The position numbers were made by a program, and so were the translations under genes. The notes under the pieces are model-generated. The model was not told the origin of the DNA and searched no databases. It saw nothing but the letters and a program-made list of their open reading frames with translations. Of a stretch of DNA of 64,000 nt, positions 50,839 to 58,835 are shown in pieces. The stretch is from Paractinoplanes maris (GTDB lineage Bacteria; Actinomycetota; Actinomycetes; Mycobacteriales; Micromonosporaceae). The stretch's first letter is position 1, and each line of letters begins with the position of its first letter. The DNA lies in NCBI RefSeq assembly GCF_023544465.1, contig NZ_JALPVL010000009.1:372001-436000 (forward strand). Direction: 5' to 3'.

Positions 50839-53601
50839 TCAGCGCACAAAGGCCCCGGCCGGCTCGCCGGGCAGACTCCGATGGAGCTGTCCGCGGGAGC
50901 TGATGCCGAGCTTGGTGAAGACCTTGCTCAGGTGATATTGGACGGTACGGGTGCTGAGGAAGAGCCGGGCGCCGATCTCGGGGTTGGACAGGCCGTCGCG
51001 GGCCAGACGCGCGACCTCGGTCTCCTGCGCGGTGAGGAGTCCGTCGGTCCGGACGGCCGGGGCGGTCCGTTTCCGGACGCTCTCGCCGGTGGCTCGGAGT
51101 TCGCGGCGGGCCCGTTCGGCGAAACCGGCCAGCCCCATCTCGTCCAGCATCCGGTGGGCGGTGCGAAGCTGATGCCGGGCGTCCACCCGGCGGCCCTGCC
51201 GGCGCAGCCACTCGCCGTGGAGCAGATGCGAGCGAGCCAGCTGGGTGCGGATCGGTGTCCGGCCCAGGCGCTCGATCGACTCGAGGTAGAGGGAGCCGGC
51301 GGCGTCACCGTCGGCGGCCAGGGCCCGGATGCGGGCGTCCAGCCCCAGCGCCCAGTCGGTCCGGGTCACCATGGTGCGCCCGGCCATCCACCGCAGCGCG
51401 GCTCGCAGGGACGCGGTGTCACCGGTCCGGGCGGCCGCCTCGGCCAGCTCGGGCAGGACCTGGGGGCCGTACCCGTAGTGATCGGCGCGGAAGGCCCGCG
51501 ACGCGGCCTCCAATGCGGCGTCGTGCCGGCCCAGACCGTTGTTGAGGACGGCACGCGCGTACTCGGCCGATCCGCTCGACCGTCCACTGCCCGAAGCGGC
51601 CGCCTCGCGCGACTCGCGCGCGATCAGAGCCGAGGCCTCCTGGCCACGCCCCCGCCAGGCCAGCAGGATCGTCGTCGTGTAGGGATCGGGGCGATTGCCG
51701 GTGACCTCGGCCACCATCCGGTACTCGTCCATCAGCCGTTCCGCGGCGCTCAGCTCACCGGAGAGCAGACGAACCCCGGCGAGGTGGTTGAGTGCCCCCT
51801 GCAGTTGAATCAGCGCGCCCAACTCGCGGGCGGCCCGCACCTCCCGGTCGGCGAAGGCCCGCCACGACTCGAAGTCCCAGACCTCGAGGGCCATGGCGGA
51901 CGGCCCGCGTTCGCTGGCTATCGCGAGCCAGCCGTGCGCGTCGGTGTCCAGCTCGTGGAGCAGCTCGATCGCCCGGATCATCGCCGGTGCGGCTCCGGCA
52001 TGCCCCGATATCGGCCAGGCGGCATGCGCGTCGAGCATCAGATCGAGCAGACGTGGCGGTCCGGGCAGGCGCGGCGCGGCCTGAGCGGCCTCGGCGGCCC
52101 GGCGCACACCGTCGGGTGCGCCGAGATCGCCGGCTCCGACCGAGGCCAGAACGGCGTCCAGGTGGGTCTGCCGAGCCAGCTCGAGATCGAGGGGGGTCAG
52201 CATCCGGGCCGCTTTCATCAGCAACGGCACGGACTCGGTGAAGAGTTGCCGGTCCGCGGCCACCAGCCCCCGCAGGCGCTGGAGTTGTGCGGAGCGCAGA
52301 GGATCGGGCGGTCCGGTCTCGGCCACAGCCACCGCCTTCAGCGCCGACTCCAGATCACCGGCCTCCCGCAAGGCGTGGGCCGCGGCCAGGAATCGCTGGG
52401 CCCGGCGGCCCGGGTCGGGGGTCAGCAGGGCCGCCTGGTCGTGGAAGGCCGCGGCTGCGGCCAGCCCGCCGCGACCTTGCGCGCGGCCCGCCAGCCGGTC
52501 CAGGTCGGCCGCGACCTCCTCGTCCGGACCGGCGGCGGCCTGCGCCCGGTGCCAGGCGCGCCGGTCGGGGTCGAGGGACGCATCGGTGGCCCAGGCCAGC
52601 GCCGCGTGGGCCTGCCGCCTTTCCGCCAGGGGCGCCGATCGGTAGGCGGCCGACCGGACGAGCGGATGCCGGAACCGCACCCGGGCACCGAACTCCGCGT
52701 GGCCCGCCTCGATCGCCGGCGCCGCGGCCGTCGACGGTATGCCCCACCGGCCCGCGGCCCGCCACACGAGCAGCGGGTCGCCCGACGGGTCGGCGGCGGC
52801 CAGGGTGAGCAGACGCCGGGTCGGCGCCGGCAGGTCGCCGAGCCGGCGCTCGAAGGTCTCCTCGATCCGGGCCGGCAGCGGCATCGCCCCGAGCAGCCCG
52901 AAGCCGCCGGCCAGCTCGGCCGGCGTCAACCCGCGCGGCAATTCCAGCAGAGCCAGGGGGTTGCCCCGGGTCTCGGCGACGATCAGATCCCGGACCCGCT
53001 CGTCCACCGGCATGGCCAGAGCCGCGTCGAGCACCGCGCGGGCGTCCGCGTCGCGCAGCCCGGTCACGGTCAGCTGGGGGAGCGGGGCCAGATCGTCGCC
53101 CGCATCCCGGCCCCCGAAGACCAGGCCGATCGGGTCGGCCGACAGGCGGCGCGCCACGAAGGAGAGCACCCGCACCGACTCGCGGTCCAGCCACTGCACG
53201 TCATCGACCACGCACAGCAGGGGAGGGTCACCAGCCACCTCCGACAACAGCCCCAGCACCGCGAGACCGACCAGGAACTTGTCCGGTGCGGGGCCGGCGC
53301 CGAGACCGAACGCGACCCGGAGCGCGTCCTGCTGGGGGCCGGGCAGCCGATCCAGGCCGTCGAGCACCGGCGCCACCAGCTGGTGCACCCCGGCGAAGGC
53401 CAGCTCCATCTCGGACTGCACACCCGCCGCCCGCAGCACCCGGAAACCGGCGGCCCGCGTGATCAGCTGCTCGAGCAACGACGTCTTGCCCACGCCGGCC
53501 TCGCCGCGCACCATCAGCACCCGGCTCTCGCCGGTCCGCACGGCCGCGGTCAGTCGATCGAGCTCGGTCGATTCGCCGTCCCGCCCCGTCAAGCCGGCCA
53601 T
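50839..53601 (-). CDS. LAL-type LuxR family transcriptional regulator 2
   Basis: A 920-residue LAL regulator. Walker A is GEAGVGKT at residues 33-40 and Walker B is LCVVDDVQWLD. TPR-like helical repeats fill the centre, and the C-terminal helix-turn-helix is LTAQETEVARLARDGLSNPEIGARLFLSTRTVQYHLSKVFTKLGI. I chose ATG 53601, with GGAGG about 10 bases before; a second ATG at 53661 gives 20 more residues with no better ribosome site. The ligand is unknown. The two LAL genes are only distantly similar in their ATPase domains. Confidence 0.9.
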   Translation of the reverse strand: MAGLTGRDGESTELDRLTAAVRTGESRVLMVRGEAGVGKTSLLEQLITRAAGFRVLRAAGVQSEMELAFAGVHQLVAPVLDGLDRLPGPQQDALRVAFGLGAGPAPDKFLVGLAVLGLLSEVAGDPPLLCVVDDVQWLDRESVRVLSFVARRLSADPIGLVFGGRDAGDDLAPLPQLTVTGLRDADARAVLDAALAMPVDERVRDLIVAETRGNPLALLELPRGLTPAELAGGFGLLGAMPLPARIEETFERRLGDLPAPTRRLLTLAAADPSGDPLLVWRAAGRWGIPSTAAAPAIEAGHAEFGARVRFRHPLVRSAAYRSAPLAERRQAHAALAWATDASLDPDRRAWHRAQAAAGPDEEVAADLDRLAGRAQGRGGLAAAAAFHDQAALLTPDPGRRAQRFLAAAHALREAGDLESALKAVAVAETGPPDPLRSAQLQRLRGLVAADRQLFTESVPLLMKAARMLTPLDLELARQTHLDAVLASVGAGDLGAPDGVRRAAEAAQAAPRLPGPPRLLDLMLDAHAAWPISGHAGAAPAMIRAIELLHELDTDAHGWLAIASERGPSAMALEVWDFESWRAFADREVRAARELGALIQLQGALNHLAGVRLLSGELSAAERLMDEYRMVAEVTGNRPDPYTTTILLAWRGRGQEASALIARESREAAASGSGRSSGSAEYARAVLNNGLGRHDAALEAASRAFRADHYGYGPQVLPELAEAAARTGDTASLRAALRWMAGRTMVTRTDWALGLDARIRALAADGDAAGSLYLESIERLGRTPIRTQLARSHLLHGEWLRRQGRRVDARHQLRTAHRMLDEMGLAGFAERARRELRATGESVRKRTAPAVRTDGLLTAQETEVARLARDGLSNPEIGARLFLSTRTVQYHLSKVFTKLGISSRGQLHRSLPGEPAGAFVR

Positions 53602-53818
53602 GTCCCCATCGCCTCCCGCCCGCGCCCACGCGCGCGGGACGTGGTCGCCGATCACCGCCATCAGCAGGGTAGGCCGCACTGAGTGATCGAGTTGCGACCG
53701 TGGGCGGACTTTTCTGACCGACGCCCGAAACGGGCGTTTCGCGGCGCCTGCCGGGGCGAAGTGGTGAGGTCGGGCACCGCGTCTGCCCGGGCCGCACTCT
53801 TGGGAGGCCGAGGGTGGC

Positions 53819-54829
53819 TCAGGTGGGCCGGGACAGCGGCCACGTGCTTTCGCGGCGGATCAGTTCGGCCGGGATGTGCTCGACCCGGGGGGACGAGCCG
53901 GTCGGGGGAGTGAGAGCCAGCTCCATGGCTCGCTCGCCGAGCTCGGTCAGCGGTAGCCGTACGGAGGTCAGCGCGGGTGTCACGTCGCGGGCCACGGGCA
54001 TGTCGTCGAAGCCGACGACGCTCAGCGTGCGGCCGCAGGTGCGCATGGCGGAGAGGGCACCGACGGCCATCGAGTCGTTGAGGGCGGCCACCGCGGTCAG
54101 GGCCGGTTCGTCGGCGAGCAGCTTCAGGGTCGCGGCCTCGCCGCCGTCGCGGGTGAAGTCGGCGTGGACCACGGTGAGGGTGGCGCCGTGGGCGGCGGCG
54201 GCCCGGTGCAGGCCGGCCAGCCGGTCGGCCGTGGTGGTCAGGGCGGCCGGTCCGGCGATCACCCCGACCGCGGTGTGGCCCAGCGCGAAGAGGTGATCGC
54301 CGGCCAGGAAGCCGCCCTCCTCGTTGGCCGGCAGCACGGCGTCGGACGTGTGGGAGTGGCGGCCGATCACCGCGATGCGCCCGCCGGTCGTCTCGAAGGC
54401 GGCCATCCGCTCGTGCAGCTCGGTCTCGGCGTCCGACGACAGGTAGCCCGAGCCGGCCACCACGATCGCGGCGACCTGATGGGCGTGCAGCAGGTCGATG
54501 TATTCCAGCTCGCGGGCCGGCTCGCGGAACGTGTTGCAGATGATGACCAGGCGGCCGTGGGCCGTGGCCACCCGTTGCAGGCCGCGGGTGATCTCGGCGA
54601 AGTAGGGGTCGGACACGTCGTGCACGAGGACGCCGACCGCGTTGCGGTTGGAGCGGGCCAGCATCTGGGCGTGCGCGTTGGGCACGTAGCGCAGCTCGGC
54701 CACCGCCGCCAGCACCCGGGTCCGCAGCTCCTCGGTCACCGGCTTGGAGCTGCCATTGATGATCCGTGATGCCGTCGCGGTGGACACCCCGGCCCGGCGC
54801 GCCACGTCCGCCAAGGTAGCCACGCCCAC
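53819..54829 (-). CDS. LacI family regulator of a sugar/pectin regulon
   Basis: A 336-residue LacI-type repressor. The N-terminal helix-turn-helix is ATLADVARRAGVSTATASRIINGSSKPVTEELRTRV with hinge helix YVPNAHAQMLA. The periplasmic-binding-protein-like core follows (GVLVHDVSDPYFAEITRGLQ, GFDDMPVARDVTPALTSVRLPLTELGERA) and binds the inducer. GTG 54829 gives MGVATLAD; GTG 54823 two codons on is possible. It is divergent from the Gfo/Idh/MocA gene, with a palindrome CAGGAAAGCGCTTACCT in the gap. The same half-site lies before the pectate lyase and pectinesterase, so it likely controls all three. Confidence 0.92.
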   Translation of the reverse strand: MGVATLADVARRAGVSTATASRIINGSSKPVTEELRTRVLAAVAELRYVPNAHAQMLARSNRNAVGVLVHDVSDPYFAEITRGLQRVATAHGRLVIICNTFREPARELEYIDLLHAHQVAAIVVAGSGYLSSDAETELHERMAAFETTGGRIAVIGRHSHTSDAVLPANEEGGFLAGDHLFALGHTAVGVIAGPAALTTTADRLAGLHRAAAAHGATLTVVHADFTRDGGEAATLKLLADEPALTAVAALNDSMAVGALSAMRTCGRTLSVVGFDDMPVARDVTPALTSVRLPLTELGERAMELALTPPTGSSPRVEHIPAELIRRESTWPLSRPT

Positions 54830-54904
54830 CCCCGCCCCAGATCCAAAGAAGCCGAGGATACCGCCGTCGGTCTTGCCCGCCCGGCGGCACGCCCCGTACG
54901 GTAT

Positions 54905-54922
54905 CAGGAAAGCGCTTACCTC
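54905..54922. promoter_or_regulatory. LacI operator between the LacI gene and its divergent operon
   Basis: CAGGAAAGCGCTTACCTC at 54905-54922 is a near-perfect palindrome centred on the CG/GC step, in the 127-bp gap between the LacI gene and the oxidoreductase. It is built like classical LacI/CcpA-type sites (AAGCGCTT core) and shares its left half with sites at 41469 and 44442. Confidence 0.75.
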
Positions 54923-54956
54923 AAGGTTTTCAGACCTGGCCGGAGGCAATGAAGTT

Positions 54957-56108
54957 ATGGACCGCACCCCCCTCGGCATCGTCCTCAACGGCGTCACCGG
55001 CCGCATGGGCCTGCGACAACACCTGATCCGCTCGATCCTCGCCATCCGCGAGGACGGCGGTCTGCCGCTGCGTGACGGCACCGTCCTCTGGCCCGAACCG
55101 GTGCTCGTCGGCCGCAGCGAGAGCAAGCTCCGCGCGCTCGCCGACCAGCACGGTCTCACCGACTGGACCACCGATCTGCCCGGTGCGCTGGCCCGCCCCG
55201 ACGTCCAGATCTACTTCGACGCCCAGGTCACCTCGGCCCGGGTCAAGGCGCTGCGGGCGGCGATCGAGGCCGGCAAGCACATCTACACCGAGAAGCCGGT
55301 GGCCGAGAGTCTGGCCGAGGCGGTCGACCTGGCCCGGACCGCGGACGAGGCCGGCATCAAGCACGGTGTGGTGCAGGACAAGCTCTTCCTGCCCGGCCTG
55401 CAGAAGCTGCACCGGCTGGTGCGGGGCGGCTTCTTCGGGCGCGTTCTCTCCGTACGCGGGGAATTCGGTTACTGGGTCTTCGAAGGCGACTGGCAGGGGG
55501 CGCAGCGCCCGTCGTGGAACTACCGGGCGGCCGACGGCGGCGGCATCACGCTCGACATGTTCCCGCACTGGCACTACGTGCTGGAGCAGATCTTCGGCTC
55601 GGTCAACGCGGTCACCGCCCGCTCGGTGACCCACATCGACCGCCGCTGGGACGAGTCCGGCGAGCCCTACCCGGCCACCGCCGACGACGCCGTCTACGGC
55701 CTGTTCGAGCTCGACGGCGGCGTCATCGCCCAGATCAACTCGTCCTGGGCGGTCCGGGTCAACCGCGACGAGCTGGTCGAGTTCCAGGTCGACGGCACCC
55801 ACGGCAGCGCGGTCGCGGGCCTGCACCACTGCCGCATCCAGCCGCGGGCCGGCACTCCGAAGCCGGTGTGGGACCCGGACGTGCCGACCGCGCAGCGCTT
55901 CCGCGAGCAGTGGCAGGAGGTGCCCGACAACGAGGTCTTCGTCAACGGCTTCCGCGCCCAGTGGGAGCAGTTCCTGCGGTACGTGGCCGAGGACGGCCCC
56001 TACACCGGTGACCTGTGGGCCGGTGCCCGCGGCGTCCAGGTGGCCGAGCTGGGCCTGCAGTCGTCGCGCGAGGGCCGTCGCCTGGAGATCCCGGAGCTCG
56101 GGCGATGA
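54957..56108 (+). CDS. Gfo/Idh/MocA family oxidoreductase
   Basis: A 383-residue NAD(P)-dependent sugar oxidoreductase. The N-terminal Rossmann fold begins IVLNGVTGRMG, with the coenzyme loop NGVTGRMG, and HIYTEKPVAESLAEAVDLA is the family EKP block. The C-terminal domain has DMFPHWHYVLEQIFGSVNAV with its His pair, then an AVYGLFELDGGVIAQINSSW sheet. It oxidises a sugar or inositol-like compound; which one is unclear. ATG 54957 follows GGAGG. It heads a four-gene operon, and its last four bases (ATGA) overlap the next start. Confidence 0.9.
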   Translation: MDRTPLGIVLNGVTGRMGLRQHLIRSILAIREDGGLPLRDGTVLWPEPVLVGRSESKLRALADQHGLTDWTTDLPGALARPDVQIYFDAQVTSARVKALRAAIEAGKHIYTEKPVAESLAEAVDLARTADEAGIKHGVVQDKLFLPGLQKLHRLVRGGFFGRVLSVRGEFGYWVFEGDWQGAQRPSWNYRAADGGGITLDMFPHWHYVLEQIFGSVNAVTARSVTHIDRRWDESGEPYPATADDAVYGLFELDGGVIAQINSSWAVRVNRDELVEFQVDGTHGSAVAGLHHCRIQPRAGTPKPVWDPDVPTAQRFREQWQEVPDNEVFVNGFRAQWEQFLRYVAEDGPYTGDLWAGARGVQVAELGLQSSREGRRLEIPELGR

Positions 56109-57205
56109 CCGTCGAGTTCAGTGGCCACGGCGCCCAATTCCAGCCGACCACCCCCTTCACGAGCCGGATCGCGTACGCGGCCGCGCCCGTCACGGCCGAC
56201 CCGCGCGCCGAGAACATCCCGGGCGCACCGGCCACCCTCGACTGGGACACGACGCTGCGATTCCGGCATCACCTGTGGTCGTACGGCTTCGGGGTGGCCG
56301 AGGCGATGGACACCGCCCAGCGCGGTGCCGGGCTCGACTACCCGGCCACCCGCGAGCTGATCCGGCGCAGTGCCGGCGAGGCCCGGTCGGTCGGCGGGGC
56401 CATCGTGGCCGGCGTGGGCACCGATCAGCTGCCGCCCGGCCCGGCCACCATCGACGAGATCACCAAGGCCTATCTGGAGCAGCTGCACGACGTCCACGAG
56501 GCCGGCGCGACCCCCGTGCTGATGTGCAGCCGGCATCTGGCCGCGGCCGCCCGCGACGCCGACGACTACCGGCGGGTCTACGGCGAGTTGCTGACCCAGT
56601 CGGACAAGCCGGTGCTGCTGCACTGGCTGGGCGAGGCGTTCGACCCGGCGCTGGCTGGATACTGGGGCCGCCGCGAGACGGTGCTCGAGATCATCGAGCA
56701 GCACCGCGACCGGATCGACGGGATCAAGCTGTCGCTGCTCGACGCCGACTACGAGATCGAGATGCGGCGGCGGCTGCCCGCGGGTGTGCGCATGTATACC
56801 GGCGACGACTTCAACTACCCGTCGCTGATCCTCGGGGACGAGCAGGGGCACTCCGAGGCGTTGCTCGGCGTGCTGGCGGTCATCGCTCCGCCCGCGGCGG
56901 CGGCACTCCGGGCGCTCGACGAGGGCGACGTCGACACGTACGAGAAGATCTTGGGCCCGACGTTGCCGCTGGCCCGCCATCTCTTCGCGGCGCCGACCTA
57001 CCACTACAAGACCGGCATCGTCTTCCTCAACTGGCTGGCCGGCCACCAGGATCACTTCACGATGGTCAACGGAGCCCAGTCCGGCCGGTCGCCGCAGCAT
57101 CTGCTGACCCTCATGAAGCTGGCCGACGAAGCCGGGTTGCTGCCGGACGCCTCGCTCGCGGCGCACCGGGCCGGCGCGTGGCTGACGACGGTGGGACTGG
57201 CATGA
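56105..57205 (+). CDS. DUF993 / dihydrodipicolinate synthase-like protein
   Basis: A 366-residue TIM-barrel protein of the DUF993 family, distantly like dihydrodipicolinate synthase. Marked stretches are LRFRHHLWSYGFGVAEAMDTAQRG, VGGAIVAGVGTD, DKPVLLHWLGEAFDP, the IDGIKLSLLDADYE strand with the barrel lysine, and MYTGDDFNYPSLI. DUF993 genes commonly sit in operons with Gfo/Idh/MocA and xylose-isomerase-like genes, as here. It is probably an aldolase or dehydratase in the same pathway; the reaction is unknown. ATG 56105 overlaps the previous stop and its end overlaps the next ATG. Confidence 0.85.
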   Translation: MTVEFSGHGAQFQPTTPFTSRIAYAAAPVTADPRAENIPGAPATLDWDTTLRFRHHLWSYGFGVAEAMDTAQRGAGLDYPATRELIRRSAGEARSVGGAIVAGVGTDQLPPGPATIDEITKAYLEQLHDVHEAGATPVLMCSRHLAAAARDADDYRRVYGELLTQSDKPVLLHWLGEAFDPALAGYWGRRETVLEIIEQHRDRIDGIKLSLLDADYEIEMRRRLPAGVRMYTGDDFNYPSLILGDEQGHSEALLGVLAVIAPPAAAALRALDEGDVDTYEKILGPTLPLARHLFAAPTYHYKTGIVFLNWLAGHQDHFTMVNGAQSGRSPQHLLTLMKLADEAGLLPDASLAAHRAGAWLTTVGLA

Positions 57206-58005
57206 AGGGCTTCGCGCTGAACCAGGCGACCACCAAACGATGGCCACTCGACGACCTGGTGGCGGGCTGCGTCTCGGCCGGCGTCGAAGCGGTCGGGCTG
57301 TGGCGCGAGGAGGTGTCGGAATACGGGACGGAGAAGGCAGCCGCGCTCGTCCGCGACGCCGGGCTCACCGTGTCGTCGCTGTGCCGCGGCGGTTTCTTCC
57401 ACGAGGCCCACTGGTACGACGAGAACCGGCGCGCGATCGAGCAGGCTGCCACGCTCGGCACCGACACACTCGTCCTGGTCAGCGGCGGCCTCCCGGGCAC
57501 GAGCCGCGACCTCGACGGAGCCCGCCGCCACGTCGGTGACGCCATCGGCGCGCTGGTGCCGGACGCGCTGGCCGCGGGCGTACGGCTGGCGATCGAACCG
57601 CTGCACCCGATGTTCTGCTCGGACCGCTGCGTGGTGGCCACCCTCGGCCAGGCGCTCCAGCTCGCGTCGCCCTACCCGGCCGAGGCCGTCGGCGTGGTCA
57701 TCGACACCTACCACCTGTGGTGGGACGACACGGTCTGGGACGGGATCGCCACGGCCGGACGCGAGGGGCGGCTGGCCGCGTTCCAGCTCGCCGACTGGAT
57801 CACGCCGCTCCCCTGGGGGGTCCTTCTCGGGCGCGGCCTGCCCGGCACCGGTTCGGTCGACATGCGACGGTTCGCGCGGGCCGTGCGCGAGACCGGCTAC
57901 GACGGGTACGTCGAGGTGGAAGTCTTCCACGAGGACGTGTGGGCGCGGCCCGGAGCCGACGTGCTGGCCGAGGCGATCGCGGGCTACGAGGCGGCGGTCG
58001 CGTGA
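57202..58005 (+). CDS. Xylose isomerase-like TIM-barrel sugar isomerase/epimerase
   Basis: A 267-residue sugar phosphate isomerase/epimerase (AP endonuclease 2 fold). Family blocks are VEAVGLWREEVSEYG, VSSLCRGGFFH, RLAIEPLHPMFCSD with the metal-binding Glu, IDTYHLWWDD with Asp and His metal ligands, and AFQLADWITPLPWG. YDGYVEVEVFHED carries the last metal Glu. It would interconvert ketose and aldose, or epimerise, in the pathway with the two upstream genes. It starts 4 bases before the DUF993 stop and overlaps the DUF6807 gene. Confidence 0.88.
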   Translation: MKGFALNQATTKRWPLDDLVAGCVSAGVEAVGLWREEVSEYGTEKAAALVRDAGLTVSSLCRGGFFHEAHWYDENRRAIEQAATLGTDTLVLVSGGLPGTSRDLDGARRHVGDAIGALVPDALAAGVRLAIEPLHPMFCSDRCVVATLGQALQLASPYPAEAVGVVIDTYHLWWDDTVWDGIATAGREGRLAAFQLADWITPLPWGVLLGRGLPGTGSVDMRRFARAVRETGYDGYVEVEVFHEDVWARPGADVLAEAIAGYEAAVA

Positions 58006-58835
58006 CGTCGCTGCGCGTCGGCGGTGTCGACGTGGCCACCTACGTCGTCGACCCGCCGCTCGACATCCGGCTGGCGCCCCGGCCCTATCTGCATCCGGTG
58101 CGGACCCTCGGCGGCACGGTCGTCACGGACGAGTTGTGCTTCGACCACCCGTGGCACCTCGGCGCCTCGGTCACGCTGGCCGACGTCAACGGCTGGAACT
58201 TCTGGGGCGGCCGCACGTTCGTTCGCGATCAGGGCTACACCTGGCTGCCGGACCACGGCACCGTCCGGCACGACCGCTGGGAGGGCGACACCGAGGTCCT
58301 GCGCTGGTGCGACGGGCAGGAGCGCACGGTGCTGACCGAACGCCGGCTGCTCTCGGCGGCGGCGGCTCCCGGCGGGTGGGAGCTTTCCTTCCGGTACGCC
58401 CTGACGGCGCCCCCGGACCAGCCGGTGACGATCGGCAGCCCCGCCACCAACGGCCGCACCGGCGGAGCGGGTTACGGCGGCTTCTTCTGGCGCTGCCCCT
58501 CGGCCGCCGGAGCCGTCGCGTCGCCGGCCGGCCAGGTAGTCGCGTCGCCGGCCGGCCAGGCAGTCGCGTCGCCGGGCGGTCAGGCAGTCGCGTCGCCGGG
58601 CGGTCGCGCGGTCGCGTCGGAGGAGAACGGCAGCAGCGCCGAGTCGCTGACGCTGACGGTCGATGACCGCTACACGCTCGTTTTCCGGGGTCTGGCCGGT
58701 GACGACCGCTGGTTCACCCGGACCGACGACTACATCGGAGTGTGCGCCGCCCTGGCGTACGAGAAGCCGTTGCTCATCCCGCCCGGCGACACCCTTTCCC
58801 GGCACATCCGCGTGCTCGTCCTCGACCAGACCTAA
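58002..58835 (+). CDS. PmoA-like (DUF6807) protein with a repeated insert
   Basis: A 277-residue beta-sandwich protein of the DUF6807 family (annotated PmoA by history, not a methane oxygenase). Stretches typical of the family are RPYLHPVRTLGG, DHPWHLGASVTLADVNGWNFWGG and GGAGYGGFFWR. Residues about 171-202 are an insert of four AVASP(A/G)GQ octapeptides encoded by a 24-bp tandem repeat. The insert interrupts the domain between GGFFWRCPS and LTLTVDD, so it probably loops out. It is the last gene of the operon, and its stop (CTAA) is shared with the convergent P450. Function unknown; relatives are linked to sugar acid catabolism. Confidence 0.85.
   Translation: MTSLRVGGVDVATYVVDPPLDIRLAPRPYLHPVRTLGGTVVTDELCFDHPWHLGASVTLADVNGWNFWGGRTFVRDQGYTWLPDHGTVRHDRWEGDTEVLRWCDGQERTVLTERRLLSAAAAPGGWELSFRYALTAPPDQPVTIGSPATNGRTGGAGYGGFFWRCPSAAGAVASPAGQVVASPAGQAVASPGGQAVASPGGRAVASEENGSSAESLTLTVDDRYTLVFRGLAGDDRWFTRTDDYIGVCAALAYEKPLLIPPGDTLSRHIRVLVLDQT
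58512..58607. repeat. 24-bp in-frame tandem repeat in DUF6807
   Basis: Units start at 58512, 58536, 58560 and 58584, each close to GCAGTCGCGTCGCCGGCCGG plus CCAG. A truncated fifth follows at 58608. They encode repeats of AVASPAGQ. The unit is eight codons, so copy changes would keep the frame. Confidence 0.92.

Noticed and set aside
53722-53736. CGCCCG-AAA-CGGGCG hairpin downstream of the LacI gene
   Set aside because: The stem is only six bases with no T run on the LacI strand, too weak to call a terminator.
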